Source: Rhizobium sp.
Lineage (GTDB): Bacteria; Pseudomonadota; Gammaproteobacteria; Burkholderiales; Thiobacillaceae
Assembly: GCA_019459285.1 (NCBI GenBank)
Contig: JAIBEL010000073.1
Location: forward strand, 1-64,000
Length of the DNA: 64,000 bases
Direction of reading: 5' to 3'
Shown here: piece by piece, positions 15,721 to 24,241 of the stretch
Position numbering within the stretch: the first letter of the stretch is position 1
Layout of the letters: every line of letters starts with the position of its first letter
Notes under the pieces: model-generated
Databases searched by the model: none
What the model was told of the DNA's origin: nothing
What the model saw: the letters and a program-made list of their open reading frames with translations, nothing else
Translations under genes and position numbers: made by a program

Positions 15721-17524
15721 GCTATATGCGCATGCGATAGCGGAAGATTCCTTGTTGGAACCTCAAGAGGCTTTCAAGTATTCAGCCAGCGTATTGGATG
15801 CACAGAGTGTTGAAGCTCGATTCCAAGTGGCGAGAGACTATCACCTGTATCGCGACAAGGTGAAGTTTGAGGTGACGACCAAAGGAGTTGAACTCGGATC
15901 GGTACAGCTCCCTCCAGGAAAAGCCGAAGAAGATGCCATTTTCGGTCGTACGGTGGTCTACCGTGATGAGGTAAGAATCAAACTTCCCCTGAACCGTATA
16001 GATCCCAATATTCGGCAAATCACCTTAAAGGTTGTTTCGCAGGGATGTGCCGACGCAGGTGTGTGCTATCCCCCGCAGACGCACGAAAGCCAGCTCGATC
16101 TGCCTGTTTTGCCCGGTAAGGAAGAAACGGATGCCTCCCGTCAAGGTGGTGCCCCATTGCTGGAAGAAAAGACGGCATCCGATCCAGGAACTGTCTCGAT
16201 CAAATCTACGCCGTCCGAATCCACACACATTGAAAATTTGTTCAAAGGGGGAAGTTTTGGGCTGATTGTCAGTTTCTTTTTTGGGGCCGGACTATTGCTG
16301 GCGCTGACTCCTTGCGTATTCCCTATGATCCCAATTTTGTCGGGCATCATCGCGGGTCAGGGACAGCAACTGACCAAGACCAGGGCATTCGTGCTCTCGC
16401 TATCCTATGTGTTGGGCATGGCGATTACCTATGCGCTCGTCGGCATCGCTGCAGGTCTGTCTGGCAGCCTCCTTTCTGCCGCTTTGCAAAATCCCTGGGT
16501 ATTGGGTTCCTTCGCGCTGGTCTTTGTCGTGCTCGCATTCTCAATGTTCGGCTTTTATGAGTTGCAATTGCCGAATGCCATTCAGAGCAAGTTCTCGAAT
16601 GCAAGCAACAAAATGAAAGGGGGCAGCACCATTGGTGTATTCGTGATGGGTGCGCTTTCAGCCGTGATTGTCGGGCCCTGCGTGGCAGCACCCTTGGCAG
16701 GCGCATTACTCTACATCGGGCAGACGCATAACGTATGGCTTGGTGGCTCGGCTTTGTTCGCCATGGCACTCGGTATGGGTGTGCCATTAATTCTTGTGGG
16801 CATATCGGCTGGCGCACTACTGCCTAAAGCAGGTGGATGGATGCATACAGTCAAGAGCTTCTTTGGCGTCTTGCTGCTGGGGGTGGCCATTTGGCTCATC
16901 TCGCCAGTGATTCCTGACGTGCTGAATATGTTCCTGTGGTCTGCATTGTTGATTTCCTCCGCGATTTACCTCGGTGCGATTGACCCTTTGCCTGTAAAAG
17001 CCGGCGGTTTTGCCAAGTTCTGGAAAGGCGTTGGCCTCATTGCATTGATAAGTGGCGCGTCCATTTTGATTGGCGCATTGAGTGGTGGCCGCAATATTTT
17101 GCAGCCATTGGCCAACTTGAGTGTCGGTGTGGCGGGTGCGGCTTCAGGCGCGAACGCCCATGAATCCGTGAAGTTTGTGCGTGTCAACAATATCGCCGAC
17201 TTGGACAACCATATCAAACAATCCAGTGGGAAGCACGTCATGCTGGATTTTTATGCCGATTGGTGCGTTTCATGCAAGGAATATGAAAAATTCACTTTTA
17301 GCGATCCAAGAGTCCAGGAGAAATTGGCGACTGCCGTGCTGCTGCAGGTCGATGTGACGGCTAATACCGATGCGGACAAAGAGTTGCTCAAGCGTTTCTC
17401 ATTGTTCGGCCCGCCTGGAATCATCTTCTTCGACAAAATGGGTGGCGAGGTCAAGGCGTCCCGTGTAGTGGGTTATCTCCCTCCTGATAAATTTCTAGAT
17501 AACCTCAGCACGGTTATTCAGTAG
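15677..17524 (+). CDS. dsbD: Thiol:disulfide interchange protein DsbD
   Basis: A 615-residue inner-membrane protein with all three DsbD parts. A signal peptide (about 1-22) is followed by the periplasmic alpha domain with the cysteine pair in GCADAGVCYPP near residue 120. The membrane beta domain of about eight helices (about 190-470) has TPCVFPMIP and GPCVAAP. The C-terminal thioredoxin domain has ADWCVSCKEY near residue 533. It moves electrons from cytoplasmic thioredoxin to periplasmic thiols. It heads a cluster with a DsrE-like protein, an unknown exported protein and a TlpA. The start at 15677 is preferred because it begins the signal peptide. Confidence 0.93.
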   Translation: MRITRFLIALLCLIPLYAHAIAEDSLLEPQEAFKYSASVLDAQSVEARFQVARDYHLYRDKVKFEVTTKGVELGSVQLPPGKAEEDAIFGRTVVYRDEVRIKLPLNRIDPNIRQITLKVVSQGCADAGVCYPPQTHESQLDLPVLPGKEETDASRQGGAPLLEEKTASDPGTVSIKSTPSESTHIENLFKGGSFGLIVSFFFGAGLLLALTPCVFPMIPILSGIIAGQGQQLTKTRAFVLSLSYVLGMAITYALVGIAAGLSGSLLSAALQNPWVLGSFALVFVVLAFSMFGFYELQLPNAIQSKFSNASNKMKGGSTIGVFVMGALSAVIVGPCVAAPLAGALLYIGQTHNVWLGGSALFAMALGMGVPLILVGISAGALLPKAGGWMHTVKSFFGVLLLGVAIWLISPVIPDVLNMFLWSALLISSAIYLGAIDPLPVKAGGFAKFWKGVGLIALISGASILIGALSGGRNILQPLANLSVGVAGAASGANAHESVKFVRVNNIADLDNHIKQSSGKHVMLDFYADWCVSCKEYEKFTFSDPRVQEKLATAVLLQVDVTANTDADKELLKRFSLFGPPGIIFFDKMGGEVKASRVVGYLPPDKFLDNLSTVIQ

Positions 17525-17683
17525 ATAAATTCGAAGTAATGCGAATTAATTTACAGGAGGTCGATATGCACATGCGAACACTGTAATTATTTGATTTGTA
17601 GTGCGTAATCGGAGGTATGCCTTATAAATTCGATACCTGTCACGAGGTATGGAGTTCTTGCTGTCAACGATAAGGAGCACAAA
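17525..17683 (+). other. Gap between dsbD and the DsrE-like gene
   Basis: This 159-base gap contains an AGGAGG sequence near 17555 followed by a six-codon frame (ATG near 17566) that ends at once; it is too short to call a gene. A TATAAAT-like element near 17621 could be a promoter for the next gene. No clear terminator was seen. Confidence 0.35.
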
Positions 17684-18190
17684 ATGAAAATGAAATCATT
17701 TCTTGCAGTGTTGTTTTTTGGATTTAACGCACTGGCCGTAAACTTCCCTGTTTACGCAGCAGATCCTCCTGAAGATACGGAGGCGTTAAGCGGGTTACAT
17801 GAAATTAAAGTGATTTTCGATATCACCACCGGGGATGCAAAAAAACTCCTGTCTCGTTTGGGGCTCATTGAGGAGACCCGTGATGGGATGTTGAAACAAG
17901 GCGTTTCACCCCATTTTGTCCTTGCTTTCCGCGGACCCGCAAGCCTGTTTGTCCAAAAAGATCAGAGCCGGGTCAAATTGGAGGATGTCGAGTTGATGGA
18001 GAAAATTCAAAATAAACTTAAAGAAATGAGCAAGGACAAGAGTTTCAGCCTTGCGCAATGTGCAGTAGCCAATCGCTACTTGAAGATCAAGAACGAAGAT
18101 ACCATTCCTGAAGTTCATGTAGTTGGCAATAGTTTCATCTCGATGGCAGCATATGAAAACAAGGGATACGCGTATATCCCGATTGATTGA
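17684..18190 (+). CDS. Exported DsrE/DsrF-like protein
   Basis: A 168-residue protein with a signal peptide (about 1-25, ending VYA-AD). Its mature part fits the DsrE/F-like fold: a first strand KVIFDI, an HFVLAFRGPAS segment near residue 80, and a conserved cysteine in LAQCAVANRYLKI near residue 122. Cytoplasmic DsrE-type proteins carry sulfur as persulfide, and exported members occur with sulfur and redox genes. With DsbD and TlpA on either side, this protein probably handles periplasmic sulfur or thiols. A ribosome-binding site AAGGAG precedes the ATG. Confidence 0.75.
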   Translation: MKMKSFLAVLFFGFNALAVNFPVYAADPPEDTEALSGLHEIKVIFDITTGDAKKLLSRLGLIEETRDGMLKQGVSPHFVLAFRGPASLFVQKDQSRVKLEDVELMEKIQNKLKEMSKDKSFSLAQCAVANRYLKIKNEDTIPEVHVVGNSFISMAAYENKGYAYIPID

Positions 18191-18201
18191 AAGACATAAA
18201 C

Positions 18202-18786
18202 ATGGCATTGGGTAAATTGCAGTTAATAACAATTGCCGTACTGGGTTTCGTCTCGACTTCCACCATTGCCGATGATAGTGGAAGCAAGATTCAACACCTT
18301 GTCGATCCAGTAACCAGTATTGAGTCTTGGGTATTGCATGACAAGGGTGTTGAGGTTGAGCTGATACAGATCAGTCCGGATCAGGCACGCGGCTTTTTTC
18401 TTGCGCGTGGCTTCGATCGAAAGGATGCGGACTTCTATGCGGAAAGTTGCGTGCTGGCGTTAAGAGTGCGGAATAAATCACCGGTGTCCATCTCGTACGA
18501 TTTGGCCAATTGGCGATATGCGACAGCAGATGGCGTAAAGAGGAAACTGAAACTTAAAGACAAATGGCTGCATGAATGGCAGCAGCGCGGCGTTTCCAAG
18601 AGCGCTCAAATTGCTTTCGAGTGGTCGCAGCATCCGATTGCGCAGACGCTGGAGCCCAAGGATTGGAATCAAGGTATGACTACTTACCAAATTGCCCATG
18701 GCAGCGTGTTTGACTTGACCGTGAAATGGAATATAGGAGACAAGAGGTATGTGGATACAGTTAAAGGAGTTCGCTGTGCAGATTAG
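18202..18786 (+). CDS. Hypothetical exported protein in the DsbD/TlpA cluster
   Basis: A 194-residue protein with a short N-terminal signal-like helix (about residues 1-22). I do not recognise the family. It has one cysteine near residue 78 (AESCVLALRV) and one at the C-terminus (GVRCAD). The rest looks like a beta-rich periplasmic domain (about residues 80-180). The ATG at 18202 follows the DsrE-like stop by 12 bases, and its end overlaps the TlpA start region, so the genes are translationally linked. A role in thiol or sulfur handling is a guess from context. Confidence 0.65.
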   Translation: MALGKLQLITIAVLGFVSTSTIADDSGSKIQHLVDPVTSIESWVLHDKGVEVELIQISPDQARGFFLARGFDRKDADFYAESCVLALRVRNKSPVSISYDLANWRYATADGVKRKLKLKDKWLHEWQQRGVSKSAQIAFEWSQHPIAQTLEPKDWNQGMTTYQIAHGSVFDLTVKWNIGDKRYVDTVKGVRCAD

Positions 18787-19333
18787 TGTGCTTAGACGCA
18801 TTCTTTTCATCTTTGCAATCGTATCCGGCCTGCTGCTTAACGCTAGAGTTGGTTTGGCTGCCGACGAAGAGGCTTTCAGCCCTGTTTCGGGCAACCCGGT
18901 GGCGCCAAAGCTTAAATTGCATGATATGGACGGAAAGCTGGTCGATCTTAAGCAACTGAAAGGTAAAGTAGTTATCGTCAATTTCTGGGCTACATGGTGC
19001 CCGCCCTGTCGGGCTGAAATGCCTTCCCTGCAACGGCTTTGGAAAAAATCAGGCGCATCGAAGATTCAGATCGTGGCCGTAAATGTGGGGGAAGACGCCG
19101 ATACCGTTCTCGGTTTCATGGGGACACTGGACGAGTCGCCCACCTTCCCGATTGTCTTTGACAAGGATAGCGCCACTTTGCGCGCCTGGCCGGTCAGAGG
19201 CTTGCCCACGACTTTTTTGATAGACAAAAAAGGTCACATTGCCTATCGGGCAATTGGCGGCCGCCATTTTGATAGCCCCGAGAATATTCGTTTTATAACC
19301 GAACAGTCTGAGGGGGCGAGCATGGGGAAATGA
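18776..19333 (+). CDS. tlpA: TlpA-family periplasmic thiol-disulfide oxidoreductase
   Basis: A 185-residue protein with an N-terminal membrane anchor or signal (about residues 6-28) and a TlpA/ResA-like thioredoxin domain with the active site FWATWCPPCRAEMP near residue 71 and the cis-proline region GLPTTFLID near 145. I chose the GTG at 18776 because AAAGGAG stands six bases in front of it. An ATG at 18749 in the same frame is possible but would overlap the previous gene by 38 bases. It probably receives electrons from DsbD, encoded at the head of the cluster. Confidence 0.88.
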   Translation: MQISVLRRILFIFAIVSGLLLNARVGLAADEEAFSPVSGNPVAPKLKLHDMDGKLVDLKQLKGKVVIVNFWATWCPPCRAEMPSLQRLWKKSGASKIQIVAVNVGEDADTVLGFMGTLDESPTFPIVFDKDSATLRAWPVRGLPTTFLIDKKGHIAYRAIGGRHFDSPENIRFITEQSEGASMGK

Positions 19334-19876
19334 TCCCTCTTGATGGAATAAAACGGATACCAGAACTCATGCGAGTTCTATGGAGTGAGTTTTATGGGCG
19401 GCTGCCTATCGAAATTTCTTGTGCACAGTGCACGTGGAACGAGAAATACCTTGGATGCGCGTTTTATCTGCATCTGCGGATGTGTTTCAAGCTGTCTTTA
19501 ACTACCTCCTCTCGCTCTCGGCGGCCCTGCCTGTTGAATTGTAATGTCCATAGAGGGGTAAGGGCTCGTTCCATCAAGTTGTTCAGGTAGCCTGTTCGTC
19601 TGTGCCTACCGGTATGCAGGGAATATCAGGAGGGCTTCGATTTTCTGCTATGTTGTTTAACCATATGCTTGCTATTGTGGGCATTACAAAGTGTCATTTT
19701 ACTGTGTTGCTACAGTGACATTTTGGTTTTCCTTGATTCGTCTTAGTAGGTTGTAGGCCCTGTTATATGGGCTTTCCACGCAATTCTCTTTGAGATGGAT
19801 CAGAATTTGCTTGTGTGTCAGGGGGTGCGGGCTGCTTTGACGGTTCCAGCCTATCCCGTTCCGATCGGAGCAATTC
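19334..19876. other. Non-coding gap upstream of the second sensor kinase
   Basis: This stretch of 543 bases has no reading frame I can support. It contains an imperfect dyad around 19689-19720, with arms TGTCA-tttt-ACTGT and ACAGT-GACA around a six-base loop, which may be an operator or a hairpin. A GTGCAC-GTGCAC direct repeat lies near 19422-19434. No T-rich terminator follows tlpA clearly. Confidence 0.4.
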
Positions 19877-21154
19877 ATGCAACTTATCGCCCATCCTTCT
19901 ATCTGGGCATTACTGATTGCCGTTCTGACCCTGATGGGAGGGTTGGTGCTCTATGTGAGCCACCTCAACCGGAGGTTGCGCCATTCCAAAAAGGTGCTGG
20001 AGGTGGAAATCGGCGAACGGCGCCGAGCCGAAGAAAAGTCCGCAGAGAACGAGAATAGGCTCCGCCAGATCATCGCATCCGAGCCTGAATGCGTGAAGTT
20101 GCAGACTCAAGACGGAATCCTGCTGGAAATGAATCCGGCTGGACTGTCCATGATGGGAGCCCATCGGTCAAACGAGATCATCGGGACGTCCGTATACGAT
20201 CTCATCGTGCCGAAATTCCGAGACGAATACCGTGCGCTTACCACACGTGTCTTTGCAGGCGAGTCGGACGCCATGGAGTTTCAGATCATCAGCCTGAGGG
20301 GCCGCCGTCTTTGGATGGAGACCCATGCCGTACCTTTGCGCGACGGACGTAATCGAGTCATCGCCCTGCTTGGCATTACACGTGACATTACCGTGCGCAA
20401 GCACGCAGAAGAGGAAATCCGCCTGCATTATCGTGAACTCGCCCATGCTTCCCGGGTGAATACCATGGGCGAGATGGCCTCCGGTCTGGCGCACGAACTG
20501 AATCAACCCCTTGCAGCCATCGCCAACTACTCACATGGGTGCCTGCGTCGCATTCGCTCCGGCACAGGCACGGTGGACGACCTGACATGTGCCATCGAAC
20601 AGGTCTGCAGCCAGGCAGACCGAGCCGCTGAAATCATCAGAAGTTTGCGGAGCTTCGTGAACAAGGAGGACAGCCCCTTCAGGCCGTTGGAGCTTAAGAC
20701 CATCGTGCGCGAAGCCATGCTGATCGTGGGGCCGGAAGCGTACGCACACCAGGTGGATGTCACGCTCAAATTTATGCCTGACATGCCTAAAGTGCTGGGC
20801 CATGCCATCCAGATCGAGCAGGTGGTCCTGAATCTCATACGCAATGCGGTCGAGGTCATGGACGAGATTCCATTCATGCTGCGCTACCTCGAACTGCGCA
20901 CTTTCGTGGAAGACGACCTGGCCGTCGTGGAAGTGCGCGACACCGGTCCCGGTCTGCCAAGTGAAATGCTGGCGCGCATGTTTGATCCATTTTTCACGAC
21001 TAAAGCGACTGGAATGGGGATGGGCTTGGCGATCTGCCGGTCGATTGTGGAAGCGCACGGTGGCAGCTTGTCAGCCTTCCCAAATAAGGAAGGCAATGGG
21101 CTGACTCTCCGTTTCACCCTGCGTCTGGCTATGGAGGAAATATCTTATGAATGA
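19877..21154 (+). CDS. FixL-like membrane sensor histidine kinase (PAS-HisKA-HATPase)
   Basis: A 425-residue kinase with one N-terminal membrane helix (about residues 8-28), a short coiled linker, a PAS domain (about residues 60-175), the histidine box GEMASGLAHELNQPL near residue 200, and an ATPase domain with DTGPGLP and FDPFFTTKATGMGMGLAIC. The kinase core is closely similar to that of the larger kinase at 9191, so the two systems are paralogues. No haem-type FixL signature can be assigned to the PAS domain by eye. It overlaps its response regulator by eight bases. It lies between the sulfur/thiol cluster and the first ABC importer, which it may control. Confidence 0.92.
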   Translation: MQLIAHPSIWALLIAVLTLMGGLVLYVSHLNRRLRHSKKVLEVEIGERRRAEEKSAENENRLRQIIASEPECVKLQTQDGILLEMNPAGLSMMGAHRSNEIIGTSVYDLIVPKFRDEYRALTTRVFAGESDAMEFQIISLRGRRLWMETHAVPLRDGRNRVIALLGITRDITVRKHAEEEIRLHYRELAHASRVNTMGEMASGLAHELNQPLAAIANYSHGCLRRIRSGTGTVDDLTCAIEQVCSQADRAAEIIRSLRSFVNKEDSPFRPLELKTIVREAMLIVGPEAYAHQVDVTLKFMPDMPKVLGHAIQIEQVVLNLIRNAVEVMDEIPFMLRYLELRTFVEDDLAVVEVRDTGPGLPSEMLARMFDPFFTTKATGMGMGLAICRSIVEAHGGSLSAFPNKEGNGLTLRFTLRLAMEEISYE

Positions 21155-21776
21155 TCGGCAGCAAACGGTCTTTGTAGTGGACGATGATCAGGCGGCACGT
21201 GAGTCATTGCGCTGGCTGCTTGAGTCGGTTGGCCATCAGGTGTGCTGTCCTGCTTCGGCACTTGAATTCCTTGAAAGCTACGACGGCAGTGTGCCCGGAT
21301 GTCTGGTCCTGGATGTCCGTATGCCCGGTATGGGGGGCCTGGAATTGCAAAACCATCTGCTCGAACGCGGCTGGTGCTTGCCCGTTATCCTCGTCACAGG
21401 GCACGGTGATGTACCGATGGCAGTACGCGCGATGAAAGCGGGAGCAGTCGATTTTCTGGAGAAACCCTATAACGACCAGGTGTTGCTTGAACGTATTCAA
21501 CGCGCGCTTGAATTATGCCGACAGCGTAGCCATGACCACGAGAAATTGGCCGAATTTCAGGCCAGTTTCCAGCATTTGACGTTACGCGAACGGGAGGTTG
21601 CCGCACTCGTCGTGTCCGGCAAGGCGAACAAAGTGATCGCCATCGAACTAGGGTTGAGCCCGAAAACCATCGAGGTGCATCGCGCCAACGTCATGTTCAA
21701 GATGCGCGTGAAATCACTGCCCGAACTGGTGCAGATATGGATGCGTCTGGAAAAGTCGAGTTTGAGTCAGGAGTAG
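21147..21776 (+). CDS. FixJ-type response regulator, second system
   Basis: A 209-residue regulator with the receiver motifs VDDDQ, LVLDVRMPGMGG (phospho-acceptor Asp), VTGHGDVP and EKPY, and a LuxR-type domain with LTLREREVAALV and NKVIAIELGLSPKTIEVHRANVM. Its DNA-recognition helix region is near that of the regulator at 11640, so the two proteins could bind similar boxes. Start and kinase stop overlap, which indicates translational coupling. Confidence 0.93.
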   Translation: MNDRQQTVFVVDDDQAARESLRWLLESVGHQVCCPASALEFLESYDGSVPGCLVLDVRMPGMGGLELQNHLLERGWCLPVILVTGHGDVPMAVRAMKAGAVDFLEKPYNDQVLLERIQRALELCRQRSHDHEKLAEFQASFQHLTLREREVAALVVSGKANKVIAIELGLSPKTIEVHRANVMFKMRVKSLPELVQIWMRLEKSSLSQE

Positions 21777-21964
21777 AGCGTCCACTTCTCGTACATGGAG
21801 GGCGAATGTGTGCCGGCTTTCCGGGTCGCGCTGGCCGGTGGAAATCCGGCTACCGATTCTCCTTTCAGGCGTGGAATCAGGCATGCATAACTGGCGTGTC
21901 GGGAACGCCCTATAGTTGCCGGCGACGTCTTTCTGCTCTTCAGTAGCGCAAGTCTTTAGACCCC

Positions 21965-22165
21965 GTAGCCAATGGAGCCGATTTTACGGCGCATTGCCGT
22001 GCCTAGGCAGGAGGCATCAAGCGGTACAGCGATGTCATTGGCCGTTCTTGATTGTATTTGCTCTACCACGCCTCGATCACCGCCCTTGCATCGAGCAGAC
22101 TGATGAACCCATGCTCATTCAGGCACACGTCGTGTAAACGTCCGTCGCCTTCTGCAAAGAACTAA
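21965..22165 (-). pseudogene. Remnant of an IS3-family transposase (C-terminal end of the DDE integrase)
   Basis: Read on the minus strand, this stretch encodes a degraded version of the end of an IS3-type transposase: GRLHDVCLNEHGF, then ISLLDARAVIEAW, a stop codon, SKYNQERPMTSLYRLMP, and another stop. The intact family has the pattern NGRLRDECLNEHWF followed by ARxxIEAWRxxYNxxRPHSAL. Two in-frame stops and no upstream domain show it is dead. No terminal inverted repeats were found. It marks an old insertion just before the first ABC importer. Confidence 0.8.
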
Positions 22166-22254
22166 TGAACAGTGCTTCCGTGAACCGTTTCGTCGTGTTC
22201 ACAGTCGGGATCCGGTGCCAATTACAGGGGCTATTCAAATCGAGAGGGCACCGT

Positions 22255-22480
22255 GGGTCTAGGTGTATTCCCTAATTAATCTACATACTGGTACCAATAG
22301 ACGGTGTTGGTATCCGCGCATTTAATGAGGACATACGTAAGTGAAACTACGTGGTCCACTACACGTGATTTCGTTTGCATCAGGCAGCAGGTAGATGGGA
22401 AGCCGATTGCAATTACTGCGCTAAAAAAGCGAAGTGTGATTTTGCAACATGAGAATCGTGCGATTTTTTATCGCGCTATC
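22255..22480 (+). repeat. Decayed duplicate of the dsbD promoter and start
   Basis: This segment repeats the blocks found at 15470-15720 in order: the ATTCCCT stretch with ATCTACA, GTACCAATAGACGG, an ACGT-type box, and near 22449 an ATGAGAATC start followed by codons equivalent to the DsbD signal peptide (M-R-I-V-R-F-F-I-A-L). That frame then fails, so only the promoter and the first ten or so codons were copied. It now stands in front of the ABC importer and may supply its promoter. Confidence 0.8.
22338..22353 (+). promoter_or_regulatory. ACGT-type box in the duplicated promoter
   Basis: TAAGT-GAAACT-ACGTG: the right half site is perfect and the left one has lost a base match compared with the copy at 15560. 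It lies 184 bases before the first permease gene at 22522. Confidence 0.5.
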
Positions 22481-22521
22481 CGTTTACCAATAATACGACC
22501 TAATAAAATTGCGGAGGTTGA

Positions 22522-23331
22522 ATGGAAGCATCCTGGTGGAAAAGCAGCAAGTTCTGGCTGATGTGGGTTGGCTACATAATCGCATTGGCTGCCTGGTACG
22601 CGAGCGTCAAGTGGCTGCCGATCGATTCATTCAATCGTCTGCCCGATCCGTGGTCGGTTGCAAAGGAATGGTTCAGTCCTGATCCCGCTTATGGGATGTC
22701 TATTTTTACCCCGATCTACTACCAGCATATCTTCTACAGCGTTTATCGAGCGACGGCCTCATTTGTTCTCGCAGTCGTTCTGGGTGTTCCACTGGGCATT
22801 CTGATGGCGTGGAGCCCGAAGTTTGATGCGTATGCCTCTGCACTCGTCGGTCTGTTACGCCCCATCCCTCCACTTGCATGGATCCCGCTCGCGATCCTCA
22901 TATTTCCGGGAATTGAGCTGGCTGTTATCTATGTGACTTTCTTGGTTGCGTTCTTTGCCACGGTCATGAACACCTATGTCGGCGTGAAATCCATTGATCA
23001 GGATTATTTCAGGGCGGCTTTGTCACTGGGCTCCAAACCGCGCGATATATTGCGCCACGTGATCGTTCCTGGGGCGCTTCCCAACATATTTACAGGGTTG
23101 CAGATCGCGATGGGCGCTGCCTGGTTCTCTCTAGCCGCAGGAGAAATGATCGCGGCCCAGTATGGGCTTGGCTTCATGATTTTCGAGTCTTATAACCTGA
23201 TCCAGTTTCCGACGATCGTGATTGGTATGGCCACGCTCGGCATCGCGGGTTATGTAAGCAGTGCAATCATTCGCGTAGTGGGAAATAAGCTCATGCGCTG
23301 GCGTGTACAAAGCTTTGGGATAGGGGGTTGA
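22522..23331 (+). CDS. ABC importer permease 1 (nitrate/sulfonate/taurine type)
   Basis: A 269-residue inner-membrane permease of the SsuC/TauC class with about six helices. It has the typical stretch GLLRPIPPLAWIPLAILIF (near residues 111-129) and the coupling-loop region AALSLGSKPRDILRHVIVPGALP near 170. An AATTGCGGAGG ribosome-binding site precedes the ATG. It is the first gene of a five-gene importer operon with two permeases, two ATPases and one binding protein. Its closest relative in the window is the permease half of the fused protein at 45739. Confidence 0.9.
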   Translation: MEASWWKSSKFWLMWVGYIIALAAWYASVKWLPIDSFNRLPDPWSVAKEWFSPDPAYGMSIFTPIYYQHIFYSVYRATASFVLAVVLGVPLGILMAWSPKFDAYASALVGLLRPIPPLAWIPLAILIFPGIELAVIYVTFLVAFFATVMNTYVGVKSIDQDYFRAALSLGSKPRDILRHVIVPGALPNIFTGLQIAMGAAWFSLAAGEMIAAQYGLGFMIFESYNLIQFPTIVIGMATLGIAGYVSSAIIRVVGNKLMRWRVQSFGIGG

Positions 23332-23333
23332 TC

Positions 23334-24230
23334 ATGGGAGCAACTGATGCATTGAGCGCGGTCGCCAAGTCAGCTGAAACATCCCGGACGGCGATGGCGC
23401 CACGGCCAAACGAAGGCCGTCTTTCTATACAGCATGTAAGTAAGATTTACGATCCGCGCGGAGCACGTGTGGTCGCTGTCCAAGATGCAAGCATGGAAAT
23501 CGAACCTGGGGATTTCGTTGCGATCGTAGGGCCGTCCGGCTGTGGAAAAAGTACATTGATGAACATCATTGCCGGGTTCGACAATGTGACTGAAGGACAG
23601 GTGTTGCTGGATGGCCAGCCACTGGCGACAGTGAATATGCCGCCAAAACCGGGCTCTGATCGAGTCGTCGTTTTTCAGAATGGGGCGCTGTTTCCATGGA
23701 AAACCGTCCTTGAAAACGTCATGTACGGACCTGTGATTCAAAACATGATGACGCATGCTCAGGCAGAGGAAAGAGCGATGGATCTCCTCGCCAAATGCGG
23801 CGGCCTGGACAAGGTGGCGGCCTGTTATCCCCCTCAACTCTCTTCAGGGATGCAGAGACGTGTCGAAATTGTGCGGGCACTGATCAACGAACCCAAGATC
23901 CTCTTATTGGACGAGCCATTCCGTGCAATGGATACGGTCTCAAAGACGGTCATGCACCAGCATTTGCTGGAGATGTATCGGGTATGTCGCAAGACAATCG
24001 TTTTTATCACACACGATCTGGAAGAGGCGATCTATCTGGCGGACAAGGTCGTCGTGATGACTTCACGCCCCGGTACGATCAAATCGATTATCCATGTGAA
24101 TCTGCCTAGACCGCGTACGCCAAACATGATGCTGAGTGCGGAGTATCTGGCATTGAAGGCCCAGGCGATTGCAGGTGTGCACGAAGAAGCCAAAAAGGCT
24201 TTCGAGCGCGGCGAACGTGAACACGCATAA
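23334..24230 (+). CDS. ABC importer ATPase 1
   Basis: A 298-residue ATPase with a 25-30 residue N-terminal extension. It has Walker A GPSGCGKST near residue 66, the Q-loop in VFQNGALFPWK, a signature LSSGMQRRVEIVRAL (LSSGM in place of LSGGQ), Walker B ILLLDEPF and the switch histidine in ITHDLEEA. The C-terminal tail IAGVHEEAKKAFERGERE is shared with the ATPase at 47061. The ATG at 23334 overlaps nothing but follows the permease stop by two bases. It energises the permease encoded before it. Confidence 0.92.
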   Translation: MGATDALSAVAKSAETSRTAMAPRPNEGRLSIQHVSKIYDPRGARVVAVQDASMEIEPGDFVAIVGPSGCGKSTLMNIIAGFDNVTEGQVLLDGQPLATVNMPPKPGSDRVVVFQNGALFPWKTVLENVMYGPVIQNMMTHAQAEERAMDLLAKCGGLDKVAACYPPQLSSGMQRRVEIVRALINEPKILLLDEPFRAMDTVSKTVMHQHLLEMYRVCRKTIVFITHDLEEAIYLADKVVVMTSRPGTIKSIIHVNLPRPRTPNMMLSAEYLALKAQAIAGVHEEAKKAFERGEREHA

Positions 24231-24241
24231 GTGAGAAAAAT

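Noticed and set aside
19330-19590. An 86-codon frame directly after tlpA
   Set aside because: Biased, basic and cysteine-rich composition without a domain or ribosome-binding site suggests non-coding DNA.
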